A stretch of 6,576 bases of DNA from an uncultured Eubacteriales bacterium (GCA_934445015.1 CAKSDJ010000063.1:1-6576), one strand, 5' to 3'; positions 1 through 6,311 are shown, counted from the first letter of the stretch. Notes: generated from the sequence alone by a model not told the origin. Translations and numbers: made by a program.

Positions 1-11
1 AACTGTTTATT

Positions 12-34
12 ATTTTGTCAAAGTATGTTATAAT
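12..34 (+). promoter_or_regulatory. Putative extended -10 promoter, rightward
   Basis: A perfect TATAAT at 29-34 is preceded by TG at 26-27, giving the extended -10 form TGnTATAAT. The hexamer at the usual -35 distance (TTTATT, 6-11) is poor, which is typical of extended -10 promoters. The predicted start is near 41. It reads toward a ribosome-binding-like GAGGTG (51-56) and an ATG at 62. This is motif reading only. Confidence 0.5.
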
Positions 35-61
35 CTGTAAAACGTTTTTTGAGGTGTTTTT

Positions 62-88
62 ATGAGAAAATTTTGGAGTATAGTTTGA
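62..88 (+). other. 8-codon ORF MRKFWSIV: leader peptide or cut-off gene start
   Basis: ATG at 62 follows GAGGTG (51-56) with 5-base spacing and lies about 20 bases below the predicted start of the promoter at 12-34. It encodes MRKFWSIV and then TGA at 86-88. The basic then hydrophobic start resembles the beginning of a signal peptide or membrane protein. The stop falls about 10 bases before the first hairpin of the insertion-element region (99-123). Two readings fit: the first codons of a gene whose remainder was removed when the element inserted, or a genuine short leader followed by a hairpin. No continuation of such a gene is visible at the other end of the element, where a terminator begins at about 908. 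I do not recognise a family. Confidence 0.25.
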
Positions 89-98
89 TAAAAAATCA

Positions 99-123
99 AA
101 ATCACCGGTTAAATCGGTGATTT
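99..123. terminator. Hairpin H1: likely leftward intrinsic terminator, also an element-type hairpin
   Basis: The arms 99-107 and 115-123 pair over 9 bp (core ATCACCG/CGGTGAT). A further G-U and T-A pair closes a TAA loop at 110-112. On the minus strand the stem is followed by a T-rich tail (complement of 88-101), so it could end the tnpA transcript. On the plus strand the tail is TTTGCTTTTG, a weaker T tract. Its shape, loop and TTTGCT 3' flank match hairpin H2 at 179-199, so it may instead be an end-recognition hairpin of the element or of a relic copy. Confidence 0.5.
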
Positions 124-178
124 GCTTTTGTATTCTTTATTTTACACCCTTAGACGGGACTGTATCTACATAATCATA

Positions 179-199
179 ACTACCGGCTAAGCCGGTAGT
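179..199. repeat. Hairpin H2: probable left-end transposase recognition hairpin
   Basis: ACTACCGGC (179-187) and GCCGGTAGT (191-199) pair perfectly over 9 bp around a TAA loop. The 15-base core 182-196 matches the core of the right-end hairpin (879-893) except for one compensated pair and the middle loop base. It is followed by TTTGCT at 199-204, as H1 is. In the IS200/IS605 family, TnpA binds such sub-terminal hairpins on one DNA strand and cuts at a short distance from them. Its role here is inferred from the similarity. Confidence 0.55.
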
Positions 200-206
200 T
201 TGCTCT

Positions 207-308
207 GCGGCTATAAGCCGCTGTTACTGGCTGGACTGAAAGTCCACCGAATAATCTGCCAACCGCAAGCGGACTCTTAGCTACCGCTAAAGCGGTTGGT
301 TATTTTTT
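207..308 (+). ncRNA. Compact multi-hairpin segment ending in a terminator-like stem and T run (candidate structured RNA)
   Basis: On the plus strand several stems follow one another. GCGGCT/AGCCGC (207-212/216-221) has an ATA loop and TGGACT/AGTCCA (232-237/241-246) has a GAA loop. A larger stem pairs 259-266 with 292-299 (8 bp, CCAACCGC/GCGGTTGG) and encloses AGCGG/CCGCT (268-272/284-288). The large stem is followed by TTATTTTTT (300-308), a rightward terminator signal. The tnpA stop codon is at 300-302, so the segment is also the 3' untranslated region of the tnpA transcript. It could be end DNA folded for transposition, an antisense-side RNA, or a 3' UTR structure. No promoter close to its 5' edge is evident. 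The nearest is the one at 12-34. Confidence 0.35.
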
Positions 309-779
309 GCTTGCCTTAACTGGCTCACCCGTAAACGGGTCAACCAATTCTTTTATACTCATTTGTTCGTACGCTAAATCTTCTTGTATTTGATTCCGTA
401 TATATTCTGCTATTGCCTTTTTGTTCTTTCCTACGGTATCTACATAATATCCTCTACACCAAAATTCTCGGTTTCCGTATCGGTATTTTAAATTTGCGTG
501 TTTGTCAAAAATCATTAAACTGCTTTTACCTTTTAGATATCCCATAAAACTTGATACACTTATCTTTGGTGGTATTGACACTAAAAGATGTATATGGTCG
601 GGACAGGCTTCGGCTTCAATAATTTCTACTCCCTTCCATTCGCACAATTTCCTTATTATTTGTCCTATGTCTGATTTTATCTTTCCGTAGATTACTTGTC
701 TTCTATACTTTGGTGCAAAAACTATATGATATTTGCAATTCCATGCTGTGTGTGCTATACTACTTTTGTCGATTTTCAT
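300..779 (-). CDS. tnpA: IS200/IS605-family Y1 (HUH) transposase TnpA
   Basis: This 159-residue protein cuts and rejoins single-stranded DNA hairpin ends through a covalent tyrosine-DNA link, moving the element without double-strand breaks. The HUH metal motif is His62-Ile63-His64 in the stretch PDHIHLLV. The catalytic tyrosine is Tyr126 in AEYIRNQ, with Gln130 four residues later, the same spacing as the His-His-Tyr-Gln set of IS608 TnpA (about 155 residues). The N-terminal WNCKYHIVFAPKYRR is a family hallmark, so the protein looks complete and active. I place the start at 779 because AGGAGG (786-791) sits 6 bases upstream. The longer frame to 827 would begin beyond that site and add 16 atypical residues. 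An upstream inverted repeat can pair with this ribosome site. The gene stands alone, with no tnpB beside it. The 3' end overlaps a small hairpin, ACCCG-TAAA-CGGGT (327-340). Confidence 0.95.
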   Translation of the reverse strand: MKIDKSSIAHTAWNCKYHIVFAPKYRRQVIYGKIKSDIGQIIRKLCEWKGVEIIEAEACPDHIHLLVSIPPKISVSSFMGYLKGKSSLMIFDKHANLKYRYGNREFWCRGYYVDTVGKNKKAIAEYIRNQIQEDLAYEQMSIKELVDPFTGEPVKASKK

Positions 780-785
780 AATTGA

Positions 786-840
786 CCTCCTATGTTTTAA
801 CGCTTGTGGTTGACAGACCGCTTGCATTATACCATAGGAG
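786..840 (-). promoter_or_regulatory. tnpA promoter (TGG-TATAAT) nested in an inverted repeat that can mask the ribosome binding site
   Basis: On the minus strand TATAAT (831-826) is preceded by TGG (834-832), giving an extended -10 promoter with a predicted start near 818. No good -35 is visible: at the best spacing it is TGAGCA. The ribosome site AGGAGG (791-786) lies in the arm CATAGGAG (794-787), whose exact complement CTCCTATG lies at 840-833. A transcript coming from further upstream would contain both arms and could fold over the ribosome site. A transcript from the promoter itself would lack the distal arm. IS10, IS50 and IS200 are known to limit transposase translation from read-through messages by similar folding. 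The operation here is inference. Confidence 0.55.
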
Positions 841-874
841 CTTCTTTTTTGCTCATCGGCAAAAGCCTCTTTGG

Positions 875-897
875 AACCACCTGCTTAGCAGGTGGTT
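875..897. repeat. Right-end hairpin of the IS200/IS605-type element
   Basis: The arms AACCACCTGC (875-884) and GCAGGTGGTT (888-897) pair perfectly over 10 bp around a TTA loop. This is the strongest hairpin near the tnpA 5' side. Its core matches H2 at the other side of the element with a compensated pair. It is followed by TTCTCAA (898-904). It lies too close to the start of the next terminator (about 908) to belong to the ATPase operon, so I assign it to the element's right end. Confidence 0.6.
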
Positions 898-907
898 TTC
901 TCAATAC

Positions 908-950
908 AAAAAAACACTCTGCGAAAAAAATATTCGCAGAGTGTTTTTTT
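908..950. terminator. Bidirectional intrinsic terminator after the ATPase gene
   Basis: ACACTCTGCGAA (914-925) pairs perfectly with TTCGCAGAGTGT (933-944), 12 bp around AAAAATA. A-rich sequence (908-914) and T-rich sequence (945-950) flank it, so it can terminate in both directions. It begins directly at the ATPase stop codon (949-951), so on the minus strand it ends the purB-glyA-ATPase message with a run of seven U. It would also block rightward transcription leaving the insertion element. Confidence 0.9.
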
Positions 951-3546
951 ATTCTGTTACAATACGCTTATTTATTATCTTTTTTATTTCCGAATACGGA
1001 ACAATTGCAAGTGCCAACAGCAGACTGCAAATAAACTGTTTTGTGGTAAGTGTTGTAAGACCAAAAACATATCCTGCCGGTGTAAGCACTAAAAATATGC
1101 TTATAAACAGTATTATAATCGTAGAAAAATTCATAAATCTGTTTGATTTAAAATCGCTTTTAAACAATGAATTTTCTGATTTAAAGTTGAACGAATGAAA
1201 AATCTGAACAATTGAAAGTGTCGAAAATGCCATAGTTGCTGCGCTTAAAGATCCGCCGCTGTTGCCAATTGCAAACGAAATCAAAGACAAAATTGCAATA
1301 AAAAGTGCATCACAAATAATATTTATCAAAGAATTTATGCTGAAAATATGTCCAGACAACGCAATCGGTTTTTTACGCATAACATCAAGTTCAGGTTTTT
1401 CAACAGTTAAAGATATCGCAGAGGTGGAGTCGGTAAGCAGATTTACCCACAAAAGTTGCACTGCTGCAAGTGGCGGCAATTTAAATATTAACATACCGGC
1501 AATAAATGTAATTATTTCACCAAAATTGCAGCTCAGCAGATATGTTACTGCCTTTTTAACATTATCAAAAAGTCCGCGACTCTCTTTAATGGCATCTACA
1601 ATTGTCATAAACTTTTTGTTTTTTATAATAATATCAGCATTGCCTTTGGCTATATCCGTACCGTAATTATCAACCGAACAACCGATATCGGCAGCAGCAA
1701 GTGCATCGGCATCTTCGGTGCCGGTTCCGGTTACGGCAACAATTTTACCTTTTTTTTGCCATGCGTTTATAATACGAAGTTTATCCTGCGGTGATATGCG
1801 CGCAAAAACAGAATATTTTTCAATGTTATCCGCCAACTCGTTATCAGACATTTTATCAAGCTCGGTACCTGTAATCGCCTGCGTATCGTTATTCAAAATA
1901 CCTATTCTGTGTGCAATTGACTTGGCAGTATATATATTGTCACCGGTAATCATTACCGTTCGGATACCTGCAATATTGCACGTTCTGATTGCATCAACAG
2001 TATCCGATTGCGGAGGATCGTAAATTCCGAGTAAGCCGACAAATGTCAATCCATGTTCAATTTCATTTGGGTCGGGGCTTGCCGGAATTTCATTAAGTTT
2101 TTTTATTGCTATACAGAGCACCCTATATGAATCCGCAGCAAGACTGTTGCAAACTTCAACTGCAGAATTTAAGTTGGTATTTGCACACTTTGATAATACG
2201 ATTTCAGGTGCTCCCTTAACAATTGCAACGGGTTGGCCGCCTATCATATTTATACTTGTCATTGTTTTTCTATCGTTATCAAAAGGAATTGCCGTAAGTC
2301 TCGGAAACAGGTTTTCAATATCTTTTTTTGAAAGATTATTGTATTTAAGACAGGCGTTTTCGATTGCAGTCTCAGTAGAATCATTTTCTAACATTGAACA
2401 CGCAGTCGCAAGTTGTAAAACCGATGCGGATTTTTCGGGCAAAACGTCTTTTTCAAGGTCGACGGTATGGTCACCGTCATATATACAGTTAAGGACCATT
2501 GTATTTTTTGTAAGAATGCCTGTTTTATCAACACATATAACCTCGGTTTTGCCGATAAGTTCGAGGGATTTTACATTTTTGATAATTGTATTGTCGCTTA
2601 CCATACGTTGAATTCCAAGCGCCATTACTATTGTTGAAATCGCCGGCAGACTTTCAGGCACAGCACTCACCCCGAGTGCAACCGCATTAACAAGTGCGCT
2701 CACTGTTGTGCTGGCAAATGGTTCAGATGATGTAAAATTTTGAAGCAGATTGATAATAAATGCCACTATACAACATATTAAAACTGCAATATTAACTATT
2801 TTACCGCTCTTTTCAAGCGATTCAGTAATCGGCAATTTTTCAGAATTTGTTTGTCTGCTCAGGTCGGTTGCCTTTCCAACCTCGGTTGAAATACCGGTTT
2901 CAACAACAACAGCTTTTGCATATCCATGAACAATGCTGCAACCGGTAAACACCATATTTTTGCGTTCGGTAACGGGAGTAATATCTTCAAATACAACATC
3001 GGCATTTTTTTCAACCGGTATTATCTCACCGGAGAGTACAGACTCATTGCAGCGTAAAGCGTCGGTTTCAATAAGTCTTGCATCTGCTGTAATATAATCG
3101 CCTTCTTGCAAAACGACTATATCGCCCACAACCAATAAATCTGACGGTATTTGCTTTTGATTACCATCACGAATTACCGTAACTGCAGGATTTGAAGCAT
3201 TCTGCATTGCAGCTAGCGCTTCATCACATTTATGCAGATGAAATGCACTGATCAATGCATTTAGTAAAACAATAGCGATTATAAGCAGCGAAAAATATAT
3301 ATCGCTTTGTTTGTAGACAATATCAATCACAAAAGAAAGTATTGCAACTGCTATTAAAAAATAAACCACATTGTTATTCAATTGTGACAAAAAACGTGAA
3401 AACAAACTTTTTTTGTCCTTACGTGCAACTGTATTTTTACCGTGTTCTTCAAGTCTTTCTGCTGCGTCGCTACCCAATAGGCCGTGATCGGCATCGGTCT
3501 TTAATTCTGTTAAAACGCTCTGCACATCAGAACTGTGCCAAATCAT
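949..3546 (-). CDS. P-type cation ATPase, calcium-pump type, with altered catalytic motifs
   Basis: This full-length 865-residue protein has the layout of P2-type (Ca2+/PMCA-SERCA-like) pumps: an N-terminal cation-ATPase domain (about 1-50), M1-M2 (57-103), actuator domain (about 110-240), M3-M4 (250-311), P and N domains (about 330-660) and M5-M10 (666-857). Intact elements include Asp340 for phosphorylation, KGAPE (444-448), Asp510 of DPP, TGDN (534-537) and Lys589. Ion-site residues match SERCA site II: Glu298 in M4, Asn674 and Glu677 in M5, Asn702, Thr705 and Asp706 in M6. Several core motifs depart from consensus: DKTGTLT is DKTGILT (340-346), TGES is SGEI (172-175), PEGLP is PESLP (297-301), and TGDGVND is TGTGTED (606-612), losing the first Asp. 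The frame is unbroken, so this is not a plain pseudogene. It may be a divergent pump, a slow pump or a regulatory pseudo-ATPase. GGAG 7 bases before the ATG supports the start. It follows glyA by 35 bases. The substrate is unproven. Confidence 0.93.
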   Translation of the reverse strand: MIWHSSDVQSVLTELKTDADHGLLGSDAAERLEEHGKNTVARKDKKSLFSRFLSQLNNNVVYFLIAVAILSFVIDIVYKQSDIYFSLLIIAIVLLNALISAFHLHKCDEALAAMQNASNPAVTVIRDGNQKQIPSDLLVVGDIVVLQEGDYITADARLIETDALRCNESVLSGEIIPVEKNADVVFEDITPVTERKNMVFTGCSIVHGYAKAVVVETGISTEVGKATDLSRQTNSEKLPITESLEKSGKIVNIAVLICCIVAFIINLLQNFTSSEPFASTTVSALVNAVALGVSAVPESLPAISTIVMALGIQRMVSDNTIIKNVKSLELIGKTEVICVDKTGILTKNTMVLNCIYDGDHTVDLEKDVLPEKSASVLQLATACSMLENDSTETAIENACLKYNNLSKKDIENLFPRLTAIPFDNDRKTMTSINMIGGQPVAIVKGAPEIVLSKCANTNLNSAVEVCNSLAADSYRVLCIAIKKLNEIPASPDPNEIEHGLTFVGLLGIYDPPQSDTVDAIRTCNIAGIRTVMITGDNIYTAKSIAHRIGILNNDTQAITGTELDKMSDNELADNIEKYSVFARISPQDKLRIINAWQKKGKIVAVTGTGTEDADALAAADIGCSVDNYGTDIAKGNADIIIKNKKFMTIVDAIKESRGLFDNVKKAVTYLLSCNFGEIITFIAGMLIFKLPPLAAVQLLWVNLLTDSTSAISLTVEKPELDVMRKKPIALSGHIFSINSLINIICDALFIAILSLISFAIGNSGGSLSAATMAFSTLSIVQIFHSFNFKSENSLFKSDFKSNRFMNFSTIIILFISIFLVLTPAGYVFGLTTLTTKQFICSLLLALAIVPYSEIKKIINKRIVTE

Positions 3547-3581
3547 TCAATCACTCCGTTTACATTTTTTATCACAAAACT

Positions 3582-4820
3582 TTAGTCATAAATCGGAAAC
3601 TCGGCGCAAAGTGCTTCAACCTCGCGTGTTGTACGCTCCTTATTGCCTTCAAAATCAGTAATAATACCGCTTATCCAATCAGCAATAAGAATCATTTCTT
3701 TTTCTTTAAATCCGCGTGTTGTTACCGCAGGGGTTCCTATACGCAGACCGCTTGTTACAAACGGACTGTTCGGATCATTCGGAATTGTGTTTTTATTTGC
3801 TGTAATATGAACATCATCAAGCCTATGCTCAAGTTCTTTTCCGGTTATATCAAAATCTGTAAGATTAAGCAGCATCAAATGATTGTCGGTTCCGCCCGAA
3901 ACAAGTTTAATACCGTTTTTGGTAAGCGCATCTGCAAGTGTTGCTGCATTTGCAACAATCTGTTTTTGATAATCTTTGAATTCATCGGTAAGCGCCTCGC
4001 CAAGTGCCACCGCTTTTGCCGCAATAATGTGCATAAGCGGACCGCCCTGTGTTCCGGGGAAAACCGCTTTATCAATTGCTTTTGCATATTTTTCACGGCA
4101 AAGTATCATACCTCCGCGCGGACCGCGAAGCGTTTTATGAGTGGTAGTTGTTACAACATCGGCAAACGGAACCGGTGACGGGTGAAGTCCTGCCGCTACA
4201 AGACCCGCAATATGAGCCATATCGACCATAAGATAAGCGCCGACTTCATCAGCAATCTCACGAAACTTTTTAAAATCTATAATTCTTGAATATGCGCTGG
4301 CGCCGGCAATAATCATTTTCGGTTTACATTCAAGTGCAATTTTTCTGACATTGTCATAATCAATTGTTTCGGTAGTATCATCAACACCGTAAGGCACAAT
4401 ATTAAAATATTTACCTGAAATGTTTACAGGTGAACCGTGCGAAAGATGTCCGCCCTGCTGTAAATTCATACCCATAACAGTATCGCCGGGGTTAAGTAAT
4501 GCAAAAAATACTGCAAGATTTGCGCTTGCACCGCTATGCGGCTGAACATTTGCGTGTTCTGCTCCAAAAAGTTTTTTTGCGCGTTCACGGGCAATATTTT
4601 CTACAATATCAACACATTGACAACCACCGTAATATCTGTTTGACGGATATCCTTCTGCATATTTATTTGTAAGCACGCTTCCCGCAGCGAGCAACACCGC
4701 TTTTGATACAATGTTTTCAGAGGCAATAAGTTCAATATTACCCTGTTGTCGGCTCAGTTCTGCATTGCATGCCGAAAAAATCTCGCTGTCATATTTTTTT
4801 AATTCATCAAAAAAGTTCAT
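3582..4820 (-). CDS. glyA: Serine hydroxymethyltransferase
   Basis: This PLP enzyme converts serine and tetrahydrofolate to glycine and 5,10-methylene-tetrahydrofolate in the cytoplasm, the main one-carbon supply for purine, thymidylate and methionine synthesis. The 412-residue length is normal for bacterial GlyA. The PLP lysine is Lys229 in TTTTHKTLRGPRGG, the same number as in the E. coli enzyme. Asp200 and His203 in VDMAHIAG hold the cofactor ring. Other hallmarks are ELIASEN (30-36), NKYAEGYPSNRYYGG (52-66), the PHSGASAN stretch (94-101) and LRIGTPAVTTRG near the C-terminus. All appear intact. AGGAG (4832-4828 region) sits 7-8 bases before the ATG. It begins 23 bases after the purB stop and is followed by the ATPase gene after 35 bases, suggesting co-transcription. 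The link with purB makes sense through purine synthesis, which consumes glycine and formyl-tetrahydrofolate. Confidence 0.97.
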   Translation of the reverse strand: MNFFDELKKYDSEIFSACNAELSRQQGNIELIASENIVSKAVLLAAGSVLTNKYAEGYPSNRYYGGCQCVDIVENIARERAKKLFGAEHANVQPHSGASANLAVFFALLNPGDTVMGMNLQQGGHLSHGSPVNISGKYFNIVPYGVDDTTETIDYDNVRKIALECKPKMIIAGASAYSRIIDFKKFREIADEVGAYLMVDMAHIAGLVAAGLHPSPVPFADVVTTTTHKTLRGPRGGMILCREKYAKAIDKAVFPGTQGGPLMHIIAAKAVALGEALTDEFKDYQKQIVANAATLADALTKNGIKLVSGGTDNHLMLLNLTDFDITGKELEHRLDDVHITANKNTIPNDPNSPFVTSGLRIGTPAVTTRGFKEKEMILIADWISGIITDFEGNKERTTREVEALCAEFPIYD

Positions 4821-4843
4821 AACTGTTCTCCTATTAAAAATTT

Positions 4844-6280
4844 TTAAACGCTGAGTTCCGAAACAATATTTTCACAATAATATTTTTCAATTATCGGATT
4901 AGCATAATCCTTTATAAATCCGTCCACCTGTTCTACACACCTGCCAATATATCCTACAGGATTAAGTTGTGAAATAATTTCATCCTTATCAAGCGGAATG
5001 TCAGGATCAGATGCAATTCTGTCAATAAGGTCATTTTGACCGCCTTCAAGTTTTACCTTTGCCGATGCCTCATGTGAATGAACACGAATAATTTCATGCA
5101 ATTTTTGTCTGTCGCCACCGCGTTTTACCGACTCCATCATAATGTTTTCGGTAGCCATAAATGGCAATTTTTCCATAACACGGCGTGTAATTACCTTATC
5201 GTATACAACAAGTCCTGAAGTTACATTTATATAAATATCCAAAATAGCATCTATGGCCAAAAACGCTTCTGAAACCGATATGCGTTTATTGGCACTGTCA
5301 TCAAGTGTCCTTTCAAACCACTGTGTAGACGATGTCATTGCAAGATTAGTCACATCGCACATAACATATCTTGCAAGAGCGCATATTCTTTCACATCGCA
5401 TAGGATTGCGCTTGTACGGCATAGCAGAAGATCCTATCTGACTTGCCCCAAAGGGTTCCTCTATTTCCTCAAAAGATTGAAGTATTCTGATGTCGTTTGC
5501 AAATTTGTATGAACTTTGAGCAAATCCCGAAAGCACCGACATAAAATAGTAATCAACTTTGCGCGAATAGGTTTGTCCCGATACAGGAACGCAAGTGTCA
5601 AAACCCATATACTTTGCAATTAGGTTCTCAAGTTTTACAACCTTTTCACCGTCACCGTCAAATAATTCAAGAAAACTCGCCTGAGTTCCGGTAGTACCCT
5701 TTGATCCTAAAAGTTTAAGGTTTGACAATTGATATTCGAGATTTTCTATATCTGTTATAAGTTCATTGAGCCAAAGGGTTGCTCGCTTGCCCACGGTTGT
5801 AAGCTGTGCCGGTTGCAAATGAGTATAAGCAAGGCATGGCAACAATTTATATTTATCTGCAAATTCACTTAAATTTTTAACAACCTGCGCAGATTTTTTA
5901 AGTATGATTTTTGAGGCTTCTCTCAGTATTATAATATCTGTGTTATCGCCCACGTAACAGCTTGTCGCACCGAGATGAATAATCGGCTCCGCCTTTGGGC
6001 ATTGAACACCGTAAGCATAAACATGACTCATTACATCGTGTCTGACTTCTTTTTCACGTGCATTTGCAACATCATAGTTTATGTCTTCGGCGTGTGCCTC
6101 AAGTTCGGCAATCTGCTCATCGGTTATATTAAGCCCTAATTCCTTTTCCGATTTTGCAAGAGCAATCCATAATTTGCGCCATGTTCTGAACTTAAAATTT
6201 TCTGAAAAAATATGCTGCATTTCACGACTTGCATATCTTGTTGAAAAAGGTGAAATATATGAATCTTTATTTTCGGGCAT
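4844..6280 (-). CDS. purB: Adenylosuccinate lyase
   Basis: This enzyme of the aspartase/fumarase superfamily cleaves SAICAR to AICAR in IMP synthesis and adenylosuccinate to AMP, releasing fumarate each time. From the chosen start it has 478 residues. The superfamily signature is GSSAMPYKRNP (283-293), with the catalytic serine in the mobile loop at 284-285. The active-site histidines are probably His102 in HLGATSCYVGDN and His154 in YTHLQPAQ. The sequence and length resemble the longer, human-type ADSL group more than the short B. subtilis PurB of about 430 residues; this is from memory of the families. I chose ATG at 6280 because GAGAGG lies 8 bases upstream. The in-frame TTG at 6286 is almost on top of that site. 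It is the first gene of the operon, with a strong promoter at 6312-6340. The leader of about 24 bases is too short for a purine riboswitch. Confidence 0.96.
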   Translation of the reverse strand: MPENKDSYISPFSTRYASREMQHIFSENFKFRTWRKLWIALAKSEKELGLNITDEQIAELEAHAEDINYDVANAREKEVRHDVMSHVYAYGVQCPKAEPIIHLGATSCYVGDNTDIIILREASKIILKKSAQVVKNLSEFADKYKLLPCLAYTHLQPAQLTTVGKRATLWLNELITDIENLEYQLSNLKLLGSKGTTGTQASFLELFDGDGEKVVKLENLIAKYMGFDTCVPVSGQTYSRKVDYYFMSVLSGFAQSSYKFANDIRILQSFEEIEEPFGASQIGSSAMPYKRNPMRCERICALARYVMCDVTNLAMTSSTQWFERTLDDSANKRISVSEAFLAIDAILDIYINVTSGLVVYDKVITRRVMEKLPFMATENIMMESVKRGGDRQKLHEIIRVHSHEASAKVKLEGGQNDLIDRIASDPDIPLDKDEIISQLNPVGYIGRCVEQVDGFIKDYANPIIEKYYCENIVSELSV

Positions 6281-6311
6281 AAACAAAACCTCTCTATTAT
6301 TTATAAACTAT

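Larger units (their letters stand above)
99..904 (-). mobile_element. IS200/IS605-family element with tnpA only (boundaries approximate)
   Basis: A single Y1 transposase gene is flanked by sub-terminal hairpins instead of the long terminal inverted repeats of DDE elements, which is the plan of IS200/IS605 elements. The right hairpin (875-897) and left hairpin H2 (179-199) share the core ACC-N-GCTWAGC-N-GGT with a compensated base pair, and similar 3' flanks (RRTTTKCTY). The right end probably lies near TCAA at 901-904, just before the ATPase terminator. IS608 also ends its right side in TCAA, but whether that carries over is inference. The left end is uncertain: about 140-178 if H2 is the left hairpin, or about 85-98 if H1 is. 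The length of roughly 740-820 bases suits IS200-type elements. No tnpB or other cargo is present. IS200-type elements move as single strands and leave no target duplication, so the ends cannot be fixed that way. Confidence 0.7.

Noticed and set aside
15..34. TTGTCA at 15-20 as the -35 of the left promoter
   Set aside because: The spacer to TATAAT is only 8 bases, too short for a sigma-70 type promoter; the TG extended -10 explains the site better.
780..827. A longer N-terminus for TnpA starting at 827
   Set aside because: The AGGAGG at 786-791 sits 6 bases before the ATG at 779, and the extra 16 residues are not typical of the family and overlap the promoter/ribosome-site structure.
782..1198. 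Plus-strand open frames covering the element's right end and the ATPase 3' end
   Set aside because: They run through the element hairpin, a strong terminator and the antisense of the ATPase, and show no family features.
949..3546. The ATPase as a decayed pseudogene
   Set aside because: The frame is full length without stops or frameshifts, and membrane, N-domain and ion-site residues are kept; motif changes alone do not show decay.
3875..4096. A 73-codon minus-strand frame inside glyA
   Set aside because: It overlaps glyA in another frame on the same strand, with no ribosome site or recognisable sequence.
3342..4178. A 278-codon plus-strand open frame opposite glyA and the ATPase start
   Set aside because: It lies antisense to two clearly identified genes, has a Cys/Asn/Phe-rich composition typical of a shadow frame, and has no recognisable domain.
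6284..6286. TTG as the purB start
   Set aside because: It is only 2-3 bases from the GAGAGG ribosome site, whereas ATG at 6280 has normal spacing of 8 bases.
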